Part shown: positions 1-6,518 of the stretch, in pieces
Layout: each line of letters begins with the position of its first letter
Numbering within the stretch: position 1 is the first letter of the stretch
Made by a program: the position numbers and the translations under genes
Assembly (NCBI GenBank): GCA_965204095.1
Contig: OZ241991.1
Coordinates: forward strand, 1,550,001-1,614,000
DNA length: 64,000 bases
Direction: 5' to 3'
Origin: JAPPLB01 sp965204095
GTDB lineage: Bacteria > Acidobacteriota > Terriglobia > Bryobacterales > UBA6623
Notes under the pieces: model-generated
What the model was told of the DNA's origin: nothing
What the model saw: only the letters and a program-made list of their open reading frames with translations
The model's database searches: none

Positions 1-289
1 CCGCCGGGAACTGCTGCCCGGACCGCCTAACCCTCTGCAAAATCAATGCTTTCCAGCCCTCTGCTTCTTATTTTTTATTGCAAGCTGTTGCGCACAAGTG
101 CACAGAGGGGGTACGGGGAAGTGCACAGGTCTGCATCCCATCCACCGTTCTCGGTCGGCCTCAAGACAAACGCCCTTCGCCGCAGCTCCCGTCGTCCTCC
201 GGGCTTGTTCCGCTGCTGCGAATGCAATATGAAACCATGCTGAGAAAAGGGAACGTTCTATAGTGCGTCGACACACTGTTGCCCTCCGA
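1..289. other. No gene recognised upstream of rho
   Basis: This stretch at the window edge contains only short open frames with no recognisable product or ribosome binding site. It may hold the 3' flank of a gene outside the window. I see no RNA gene or clear repeat in it. Confidence 0.4.
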
Positions 290-318
290 TTGCACGAACA
301 GGCGTGTTGCGGTATGCT
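290..318 (+). promoter_or_regulatory. Possible sigma-70 type promoter for rho
   Basis: TTGCAC (290-295) and TATGCT (313-318) are separated by exactly 17 bases and lie about 75 bases before the rho start codon. The match is 3 of 6 at -35 and 4 of 6 at -10, so this is a plausible but unproven promoter. Confidence 0.35.
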
Positions 319-393
319 GAACGGCAGTGGACCTCGTTCTGGGGTCTTCTTTCCCTCCATTCTCTTCCGTGCAGTTCCGGCGGATTTTCGTCC

Positions 394-1641
394 ATGACGA
401 TTGCTGAACTCAAAGAGAAGAACATCACCGGACTCACCCAGGTAGCCCGCGCGTTGGAGATTCCCGGCGTCAGCGGCTTGCGCAAGCAGGAGTTGATCTT
501 TGCGATTCTTCAAGCACAAGCCGAGAAGGAGGGATTGATCTTCGCAGAGGGCGTTCTCGAGACCTTGCCCGAGGGTTTCGGCTTCCTCCGGTCGCCCGAC
601 TACAACTACCTGCCGGGACCGGATGACATCTATGTCTCGCCTACGCAGATCCGCCGGTTCGATTTGCGCACGGGCGATACGATCTCCGGCCAGGTGCGCT
701 CGCCGAAAGACGGTGAGAATTATTTCGCTCTGGTTCGTGTCGACGCAATCAGCTTCGAACCACCGGAAAAAGCGCGTCAAAAGGTTCTCTTCGATAATTT
801 GACGCCGTATTACCCGACGCAGCACATGCGCCTGGAGACGGAAAAGAAGAAGCTCAGCGGCCGGGTAATGGACTTGATCACGCCGATCGGGAAGGGCCAG
901 CGCGGCCTGATCGTGGCGCCGCCCCGAACCGGCAAGACGATGCTGCTGCAGGCGATCGCCAACTCGATCACGACGAACCATCCCGAGGTCGTTTTGATTG
1001 TTCTGCTGATTGACGAGCGGCCCGAAGAAGTGACCGACATGCAGCGCTCGGTCAAGGGCGAGGTCGTCAGCTCGACATTTGATGAGCCGCACATTCGCCA
1101 CGTTCAGGTCGCCGAAATGGTGATCGAGAAAGCGAAGCGGCTTGTCGAGCACAAGCGCGACGTAGTGATTTTGCTCGACTCGATTACGCGGCTGGCGCGC
1201 GCTTATAACAGCATCGTGCCGCCGTCGGGCAAAGTCCTGTCGGGAGGCGTCGATTCGAACGCATTGCAGAGGCCAAAGCGATTCTTTGGTGCGGCGCGCA
1301 ACATCGAGGAGGGCGGTTCTCTCACGATCATCGCGACGGCGCTGGTTGATACCGGCAGCCGCATGGACGAAGTGATCTTCGAAGAGTTCAAGGGCACCGG
1401 CAATATGGAGCTGCACCTTGATCGCAAGCTCGTCGACAAACGCGTATTCCCGGCCATCGACATCAATCGCAGCGGCACGCGGAAGGAAGAACTGCTGCTG
1501 CCTCGGGATGACTTGGCGCGGGTTTGGGTGTTGCGAAAGGTGCTAAGTCCGTTGTCGGTGACGGAGGGAATGGAGTTGTTGCTCGACCGCATGGGCAAGA
1601 CCCGGACGAACGCGGAGTTTCTGGCCGCGATGAATACCTGA
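394..1641 (+). CDS. rho: Transcription termination factor Rho
   Basis: Hexameric RNA-dependent ATPase that ends transcription at unstructured C-rich transcripts. The 415-residue product has the Rho N-terminal helical domain (about 1-43, beginning MTIAELKEKN), the cold-shock-like primary RNA-binding domain (about 50-120, with GFGFLR), and a RecA-like ATPase core. Walker A APPRTGKT is near residue 174 and Walker B VVILLDS near 255, followed by the conserved SGGVDSNALQRPKRFFGAARN segment. An upstream in-frame ATG at 304 would add 30 residues that do not resemble Rho, so I chose 394. Length and motifs are fully typical, with no unusual insertion in the RNA-binding domain. It appears to be transcribed alone; the next gene is over 300 bases away. 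Confidence 0.98.
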   Translation: MTIAELKEKNITGLTQVARALEIPGVSGLRKQELIFAILQAQAEKEGLIFAEGVLETLPEGFGFLRSPDYNYLPGPDDIYVSPTQIRRFDLRTGDTISGQVRSPKDGENYFALVRVDAISFEPPEKARQKVLFDNLTPYYPTQHMRLETEKKKLSGRVMDLITPIGKGQRGLIVAPPRTGKTMLLQAIANSITTNHPEVVLIVLLIDERPEEVTDMQRSVKGEVVSSTFDEPHIRHVQVAEMVIEKAKRLVEHKRDVVILLDSITRLARAYNSIVPPSGKVLSGGVDSNALQRPKRFFGAARNIEEGGSLTIIATALVDTGSRMDEVIFEEFKGTGNMELHLDRKLVDKRVFPAIDINRSGTRKEELLLPRDDLARVWVLRKVLSPLSVTEGMELLLDRMGKTRTNAEFLAAMNT

Positions 1642-1645
1642 CAGC

Positions 1646-1665
1646 CCACGTTGAAAGTAACGTGG
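1646..1665 (+). terminator. Hairpin just after rho
   Basis: CCACGTT and AACGTGG form a perfect 7-bp stem with a 6-base loop, starting 5 bases after the rho stop codon. There is no downstream T-run, so it could be a processing or Rho-dependent end structure rather than an intrinsic terminator. Confidence 0.3.
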
Positions 1666-1699
1666 AAGGCGTGGTGGTCTTATGAAGCCACTCGGCGCA

Positions 1700-1795
1700 A
1701 GAGCGCAACGCATTGTTCTTCAACCGCCAGGCAACCTCTTCGGCCCCAGGAGAGAATAACGCTGCCTGCGTGACTTGCGCGACGGGCTTGCTAAC
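1700..1795 (+). repeat. Decayed fragment of the R270 repeat
   Basis: The stretch GCTGCCTGCGTGACTTGCGC followed by GACGGGCTTGCTA closely matches the right end of the R270 copy at 3629-3884 (CCGCCTGCGTGACTTTTGCC then ACGGGCTGCTA). The part to the left is only weakly alignable. The rest of the 1642-1980 gap holds nothing I recognise. Confidence 0.45.
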
Positions 1796-1980
1796 TTCTA
1801 AAGAACGAAGTCGGAAGTCCTTACGCATCAGTTCTCGGGTAGGTAAGTGACCAAATCCCTTTCGGCGTCTTCCGAACATCCGGAAGCTACCGAACCAGGA
1901 CCACCGGGAGTTCACAGCCGAGGATCGACTGCTGACGCTCCACTTGTCATGATGCCCGACTTCTGTAATCTTGGTTGCGC

Positions 1981-2355
1981 ATGAAAGCACTGGAATGGAC
2001 GCTCCGCATCGCTCTCTTCGGAGAGTTTCTCGGTCATGGCATCTTCGCTTATCGGGCCGTTCCCCATTTCCAGGAGCTCATGGCCGGATCGCTCGGGGTC
2101 TCGACTGAGACAGCGGCAAATATTCTCCCGATCATCGGCATCATCGACTTCGGGATTGCAATCCTGGCGCTAGTCTATCCGATGCGAGCGGTGCTGATCT
2201 ATGCAACGCTCTGGGGATTGCTCACCGGCCTGTCACGGCCGATCTCGGGCAATGAGATCTGGGATTTCGTCGAGCGATGGCCGAATTGGGGTGTTCCCCT
2301 TGGGCTGTTGCTGGTGCGTGGCTGGCCGAAGCAACTCCGCGATTGGTTTCGTTAG
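1981..2355 (+). CDS. Small integral membrane protein, unknown function
   Basis: 124 residues with about four hydrophobic segments (roughly 5-25, 45-65, 70-90 and 100-115) and conserved-looking small-residue patches such as GEFLGHG and GIIDFGIA. The pattern resembles DoxX-like or other small four-helix membrane proteins, but I cannot assign it to a family with certainty. The start is the ATG at 1981; a TTG two codons upstream is possible. It stands alone, with 27 bases between its stop codon and the first R183 element. Confidence 0.6.
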   Translation: MKALEWTLRIALFGEFLGHGIFAYRAVPHFQELMAGSLGVSTETAANILPIIGIIDFGIAILALVYPMRAVLIYATLWGLLTGLSRPISGNEIWDFVERWPNWGVPLGLLLVRGWPKQLRDWFR

Positions 2356-2381
2356 AAACGTGGTTCCGCAGGTCGCTTGGT

Positions 2382-2564
2382 TAGCCTGCATTTCTCACCA
2401 CGTGGCGAGGCGAAGTGAGTGAGAGGGCTGCCAGGACGAGGCGCGAGCCGCTTGGCGCGCACAGGCGTACTTGAACAGTACGTTGAGCACGGCAAGCAAA
2501 CGCAACGAAGTCATGGCGGTCGTATCGTGTGCTTCGACCGTCGGGTGGTGAGAAATGCAGGCTA
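2382..2564 (+). mobile_element. R183 element, copy 1 (complete, 183 bp)
   Basis: Begins TA-GCCTGCATTTCTCACC and ends GGTGAGAAATGCAGGC-TA, giving near-perfect inverted ends. It contains the CGTACT-TGAAC-AGTACG hairpin and the CGGTCG/CGACCG stem. It is fused directly to a partial second unit (2565-2698). No protein is encoded; this looks like a non-autonomous MITE-like element. Confidence 0.8.
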
Positions 2565-2698
2565 GGCGCGCGCCGGGCGGAGGAAAAAGGCGCGCGCAGG
2601 TGTACTTGAAAGTACATCGAGCACGCCAAGCAAGCGCAACGAAGTCATGGTGCTCGTATCGTGTGCTTCGACTGTCAGGTGGTGAGAAATGCAGGCTA
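2565..2698 (+). mobile_element. R183 partial tandem unit attached to copy 1
   Basis: Repeats the right two thirds of R183. It carries an extra purine-rich module (GGGCGGAGGAAAAAGGCGC) also present at about 25.17 kb and, slightly changed, at 26.21 kb. Its hairpin reads TGTACT...AGTACA instead of CGTACT...AGTACG, a compensatory pair change. The junction lies at CTAGGCGC, as in the tandem unit at 5492. Its last TA forms the stop codon of the flanking minus-strand gene. Confidence 0.75.
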
Positions 2699-3595
2699 GG
2701 AAGCGAAGTGGTAGATCCCGGCAGCAGTCTTGCCGAGAATCCACTTCTTATCCTCGGAAGTGAAGAAGGGAATGATGTCTTTCATGACCAGCAGCTCGTA
2801 GAAATTGGCGTAGAGCATCCGCTGCGGTCCGAAGCGGTCGTAGACCCTCCTCAAGTACGGCCACATATCGCGGAAGGGCATCTCCTCTTTCGAAGGATTG
2901 TGCAGCGACGTCCGGATGTAGACGTTCGGGAACTTCTCGAGGTCAAGAATCTGGTCGATGCCTTCTTCGTCCGGCCGCGTGATGTCGATCATGGCGAAGT
3001 GGTCGATGACGATTTTGACGCCGGGGAAGCGCTCGGCCATGTCCGCAACTTGCGAAATCTGATGAGGCGCCAGGAAGATGTTGAACATCGCGCCGAGTTC
3101 CTCGGCTTTCTTCCATAGCGGATAAACCGCCGGATCGTTCATCCAGACAACGTCCCGGTCGTAGATCGGACTGAGCCGGAGCCCGGAAAAGCCCTGCTCC
3201 TTGACGAGGCGTTCGAGCCTTGCGGGGTTCTCGGGATCGCCTGGGGAGTACAGGCGGTAGCCGACAAGCAGGCCGATCGCGGCGAATCGGTCCGGGTGCT
3301 GTTCGAGCATGTATGCGGGATAGGAATTGTCCGTCCCGTAGTAGCACACGTGACTGATAACGACCTTGTCGATCTTGTAGAGCTGCATTTGGGAGAGGAT
3401 GTGCTCCATCGAATACTCACGCTCGGGCCGATTGTTCGGGCAGTTCGAGAGCCTCGAGTTGATCGGAAAGCGCTCGTCATGCAGAACCCAGGCGTGCTCG
3501 GCCGCGTTGATGATCGGGTCGGCCTCTTTGGCAGCGGCGTCTGAGGCCGCGAGTGCTCCGGCTGTGCTGAGTGCAAGGTATTCACGACGTGTCAT
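2696..3595 (-). CDS. Amidohydrolase-2 fold protein, exported, altered active site
   Basis: 299 residues. The N-terminus MTRREYLALSTAGALAAS looks like a twin-arginine or Sec leader. The body resembles the amidohydrolase-2 TIM barrels (lactonase or decarboxylase type), with the segment RFPGVKIVIDHFA and the C-terminal part RRVYDRFGPQRMLYAN. Where the family normally has D-x-H-x-H after strand 1, this protein reads INAAEHAW (Asn30, Ala32, His34). The usual GSD near the C-terminus reads YANFYE. Metal binding as in classical members is therefore doubtful; it may be a metal-independent variant or a pseudo-enzyme. Its stop codon is formed by the right end of an R183 unit; removing the element would leave TAA at the same place. 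Confidence 0.75.
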   Translation of the reverse strand: MTRREYLALSTAGALAASDAAAKEADPIINAAEHAWVLHDERFPINSRLSNCPNNRPEREYSMEHILSQMQLYKIDKVVISHVCYYGTDNSYPAYMLEQHPDRFAAIGLLVGYRLYSPGDPENPARLERLVKEQGFSGLRLSPIYDRDVVWMNDPAVYPLWKKAEELGAMFNIFLAPHQISQVADMAERFPGVKIVIDHFAMIDITRPDEEGIDQILDLEKFPNVYIRTSLHNPSKEEMPFRDMWPYLRRVYDRFGPQRMLYANFYELLVMKDIIPFFTSEDKKWILGKTAAGIYHFAS

Positions 3596-3628
3596 GGCAG
3601 GGTCTCACGTACGAGTCTAGCAGTCCGT

Positions 3629-3884
3629 GGTAAAAGTCCCGTGGGAGGCGCGGCGGGCTCCTGTGGTCGCTCGGCGCGGAGTGAGGAGGATGGCGATCCG
3701 GGTGATCTCCTCCGACGAACGACAAAGCCGACGGCCGCAAACGTCCGTCGCCCGAAGGGTTACGCGCCGCTTCCGTTCGGCTGCACGGAGAGCTTGTCAC
3801 TGCGTTACTGCAGCGGCCATGCGTTACGCAATCCGCCCCGGGGCGCGTAACGCCGCCTGCGTGACTTTTGCCACGGGCTGCTAC
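3629..3884 (+). repeat. R270 repeat, copy A
   Basis: About 256 bp with inverted ends (GGTAAAAGTCCCGTGGG on the left; GGCAAAAGTCACGCAGG on the opposite strand at the right). It is clearly homologous, along its length, to an inverted copy at 42732-43068; both share GTCCGTCGCCCGAAGGGTT. A strong hairpin is formed by GCGTTACGC (3821-3829) and GCGTAACGC (3845-3853) around a GCCCCGGGGC palindrome. It fills the 309-base gap between two minus-strand genes. Confidence 0.7.
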
Positions 3885-3904
3885 GCGTTCACAGGTGCCC
3901 GAGG

Positions 3905-4372
3905 CTACTGCGAACCCGAACCGACGGCGCTGCCGAAGAGTTCCCGCAGCTTCTCTGAGCGGAACGCAAAGATCTTCTCCACATCCTTGGCGACGAAAAG
4001 ACGGTTGACCAGCGAACCGCCAGGAACGGCGTAACTCACTCGGTCTTCGGCGAAAGTGCCGCCACGATCTTCGCGAAAGAGGTGCTCATGGTCCCAAAGC
4101 CGATAGGGACCGCGAATCTGCTTGTCAACGAAACGGCGTGGTGGTTCCCAAGCCGCGATTTCACTCCGCCACCGGATCGGCAAGCCTCGGACTCGCAGTC
4201 GGTAATCGATCGTGACTCCAACGGCCAAGTCGATCGGACGAGGCGTGAGAACTTCGAACCGCAGCCAGGGTGGCGTCAGGATTTCGAGATTGTGAGCGTC
4301 TGAGAAAAAAGCAAAGACCTCTTCGAGAGGCCTTGGCAGCCACACCGAGCTATTGTGCTCGAAGATCGTCAT
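3905..4372 (-). CDS. SRPBCC (START/Bet v 1-like) family protein
   Basis: 155 residues with the typical opening of SRPBCC ligand-binding proteins: a beta strand, then WLPRPLEEVFAFFSDAHNLE. Later come the strand pattern WRSEIAAWEPPRRFVD and a family-like middle segment (GPYRLWDHEHLFRED). This fold makes a deep hydrophobic pocket for lipids or polyketides; substrate unknown. Related proteins are often encoded as stand-alone genes or next to YfcH-like epimerases. The start ATG lies 9 bases from an R183 element. If the element is removed, this ATG would overlap the end of the upstream DUF72 gene in an ATGA, which suggests that the two once formed a coupled operon. Confidence 0.8.
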   Translation of the reverse strand: MTIFEHNSSVWLPRPLEEVFAFFSDAHNLEILTPPWLRFEVLTPRPIDLAVGVTIDYRLRVRGLPIRWRSEIAAWEPPRRFVDKQIRGPYRLWDHEHLFREDRGGTFAEDRVSYAVPGGSLVNRLFVAKDVEKIFAFRSEKLRELFGSAVGSGSQ

Positions 4373-4380
4373 TCATCGCC

Positions 4381-4562
4381 TGGCCTGCATGTCTCACCAC
4401 GCGGCGAGGCGAAGTGCGTGAGAGGGCCGTCAGGACGAGGCGCGAGCCGCTTGGCGCGCGCAGGCGTACTCGACAGTACGTCGAGCACGGCAAGCTAGCG
4501 CAACGAAGTCATGGCGGTCGTATCGCGTGCTTCGGCCGTCGGGTGGTGAGATATGCAGGCCA
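4381..4562 (+). mobile_element. R183 element, copy 2 (182 bp, TG/CA ends)
   Basis: Complete copy whose ends read TGGCCTGCAT and ATGCAGGCCA, so the usual TA has changed symmetrically at both sides. The CGTACT stem is kept with a 4-base loop (CGAC). It interrupts the end of the DUF72 gene. Because its right end lacks TAG, translation of that gene runs into the element. Confidence 0.8.
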
Positions 4563-5256
4563 GCATCTCTTCGGCATATAGGGCTCCGGTGGGAGTGTCC
4601 TCATGTTTGAAGAAGAGATACACGTCTTTTCCGTCGTCCTTTATTTCTTCCACTTTGGCGGCGACTTTCCGGCGGTCTTCCGGAGTATATTCGGTTTTTC
4701 GAAGGCGGAAGTACACGAAGTCAGCAGTACGGACTTCGGGCGTCTCGAGTTTGTCGGATTCGGCGAGGCAGACGGTCACGTTGTGCTTGTGCAAGAGGTC
4801 GTACACGTCATCGTCGAACCAGGATTCGTGCCGGAACTCCATCGCGTAGCGCATGTCGCCGGGAAGATCGCCCAGAAATGTTTCCAGGCGCTCGGTATCA
4901 CACTTCAAGTTGGGCGGGAGTTGGAAGAGGACGACTCCGAGACGCCCGGTTTCGTGGAGCGCGTCAATCGAACGAAGGAACAACAAGGTCGGCTCCTTGA
5001 CGTTTTTGAGGCGCTTGAAGTGCGTGATGCGCTGGTGGGCCTTGATGCAGAAGCGGAAGTTTTCACTCGTGCTGTTGATCCAGTTCTCCAAGGTGCTCTC
5101 GGCCGGGGTGCGGTGGAAGGTGTAGTTGATTTCAACGGCGTTGAGGCGGGTGGAGTAGTGCTGCAAAAACTTCCTGGAAGCGAGTTTTTGAGGGTAGAAT
5201 TCAGGCTTCCAGTTCGGGTAAGAGTATCCGGAAGTGCCGGCGAAGAGTTCGGCCAT
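4495..5256 (-). CDS. DUF72 family protein with element-derived C-terminus
   Basis: 253 residues of the DUF72 (YecE-like) TIM-barrel family, function unknown. The family hallmarks are present: FAGTSGYSYPNWKPEFYP at the N-terminus, an NAVEINYTFHRTP segment, RLGVVLFQLPPNLK, YAMEFRHESWF and FVYFRLR. The ATG at 5256 (MAELFAGTSGY) is chosen over an upstream frame. The last 20 residues are translated from the R183 copy at 4381-4562 and are not part of the family fold. The native reading would be ...YAEEML followed by Gly-Asp-Glu and TGA, with that TGA overlapping the start of the SRPBCC gene. Likely still functional, as only the extreme C-terminus changed. Confidence 0.85.
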   Translation of the reverse strand: MAELFAGTSGYSYPNWKPEFYPQKLASRKFLQHYSTRLNAVEINYTFHRTPAESTLENWINSTSENFRFCIKAHQRITHFKRLKNVKEPTLLFLRSIDALHETGRLGVVLFQLPPNLKCDTERLETFLGDLPGDMRYAMEFRHESWFDDDVYDLLHKHNVTVCLAESDKLETPEVRTADFVYFRLRKTEYTPEDRRKVAAKVEEIKDDGKDVYLFFKHEDTPTGALYAEEMLACISHHPTAEARDTTAMTSLR

Positions 5257-5308
5257 AGTGGATCGAGTCGGACTTGCCAACGAGTATACCCGCTGGCCGG
5301 GCTTTGAC

Positions 5309-5491
5309 CAGCCTGCATTTCTCACCACGCGGCGAGACGAAGTGCGTGAGAGGGGCGTCAGGACGAGGCGCGAGTCGCTTGGCGCGCGCAGGCGTACTTG
5401 AACAGTACGTTGAGCACGGCAAGCAAGCGCAACGAAGTCCTGGCGGTCGTATCGCGTGCTTCGACCGTCGGGTGGTGAGAAATGCAGGCTA
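5309..5491 (+). mobile_element. R183 element, copy 3 (183 bp)
   Basis: Complete copy with left end CA-GCCTGCATTTC and right end ATGCAGGC-TA. It has the TGAAC-loop hairpin and the CGGTCG/CGACCG stem, and is fused to a partial tandem unit. It sits between the DUF72 start and the hydrolase gene, in the 386-base gap 5257-5643. Confidence 0.8.
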
Positions 5492-5615
5492 GGCGCAAGC
5501 CGCTTGACGCGCGCAGGCGTACTTGAACAGTACGTTGAGCACGTCGAGCAAGTGCAACGAAGTCATGGCGGTCGTATCGCGTGCTTCGGCCGCGGGTGGT
5601 GAGAAATGCAGGCTA
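5492..5615 (+). mobile_element. R183 partial tandem unit attached to copy 3
   Basis: Right two thirds of R183 repeated directly after copy 3, with the junction at CTAGGCGC exactly as in the 2565-2698 unit. Stem B here is CGGTCG/CGGCCG (one G-T wobble). The unit ends ATGCAGGC-TA, 28 bases before the next start codon. Confidence 0.75.
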
Positions 5616-5643
5616 GGATGCCGGGAATCCGGAGGAGCGAACC

Positions 5644-6318
5644 ATGACGGAAGTTGGTGTCGAGAAGTTCGACCGTGACTACCCGGAAGGGCCGGCGGTG
5701 CGTGGGTTTCTCCATGCAGCGGATGGCGGCTCGGCCCTGGTGCTGACTCACGGCGCGGGCGGCAACGCGGATTCCCGCCTGCTGGTTGCCTTGGCGGAGG
5801 CTTTCGCCGAGAGCGGTGTTTCCGTCTTGCGAAGCAACATGCCGTTCCGTCAGAAACGGCTGAAAGGGCCACCGAATCCCGGAAGAACAGCCCAGGACCG
5901 CGAGGGACTGCGTCGGGCGGTCGATTGCATGCGTGAACGTGCTGCGGAGGTGTATCTCGGAGGACAGTCGTACGGAGGCCGGCAAGCAACCATGTTGGCA
6001 TCCGAAGATGAGAGCGTAGCGGACGCTCTGTTGCTGATCTCCTATCCGCTGCATCCGCCGGGTAGGCCGGAAAGGTCACGGACAGATCATTTCGACGAGC
6101 TGCGAACACCGTCGCTTTTCGTCCATGGCTCGAAGGATCCGTTCGGGACGCTGGAGGAAATGCGAGTGGCTCTGAAGCGTGTCTCAGGCCGCAACCGGCT
6201 CCTTGAAATCGACAACGGAGGCCATGGCTTGGTCCGTGGCAACGCAGAGGTGCTTTATCAGGAAGTAGCCGCTCGAATCGTCACCGTGTTCAGCGAATTG
6301 ATTCAGTGCGCAAAATGA
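5644..6318 (+). CDS. Alpha/beta hydrolase (KANL3/Tex30-like)
   Basis: 224-residue alpha/beta hydrolase fold protein. Oxyanion segment LTHGAGGNADSRL is followed by the nucleophile elbow GGQSYGGR (Ser in the middle), the acid region FVHGSKDPFG and the base GGHGL. This is the arrangement of the KANL3/Tex30 or dienelactone-hydrolase-related group; the substrate is unknown. A strong ribosome binding site (GGAGGAG) is 5 to 10 bases before the ATG. Expression may rely on a promoter in or before the R183 copies directly upstream. Confidence 0.82.
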   Translation: MTEVGVEKFDRDYPEGPAVRGFLHAADGGSALVLTHGAGGNADSRLLVALAEAFAESGVSVLRSNMPFRQKRLKGPPNPGRTAQDREGLRRAVDCMRERAAEVYLGGQSYGGRQATMLASEDESVADALLLISYPLHPPGRPERSRTDHFDELRTPSLFVHGSKDPFGTLEEMRVALKRVSGRNRLLEIDNGGHGLVRGNAEVLYQEVAARIVTVFSELIQCAK

Positions 6319-6365
6319 TTCTCTCGGGGTTTCCTGTCTTCCTCGAGCAGACGTGGCGAGGCCTT

Positions 6366-6383
6366 CGGCAATCTTGTTTGCCG
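6366..6383 (+). terminator. Small hairpin downstream of the hydrolase
   Basis: CGGCAA-TCTTGT-TTGCCG is a perfect 6-bp stem in the 200-base gap after the hydrolase gene. It lacks a T-run, so intrinsic termination is uncertain. Confidence 0.25.
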
Positions 6384-6518
6384 TGTCTGTCCGATTCCGT
6401 TGACGCAACACTTGTTGAGCATGTCCCGGTCAATCGGTAGGTAGCATCGGTTCGTTGTGCTGGCTTCCACGCTCCTGAGCGTACGCCATGGGCACGATCT
6501 CCGTTAGAATGCTTTGCC

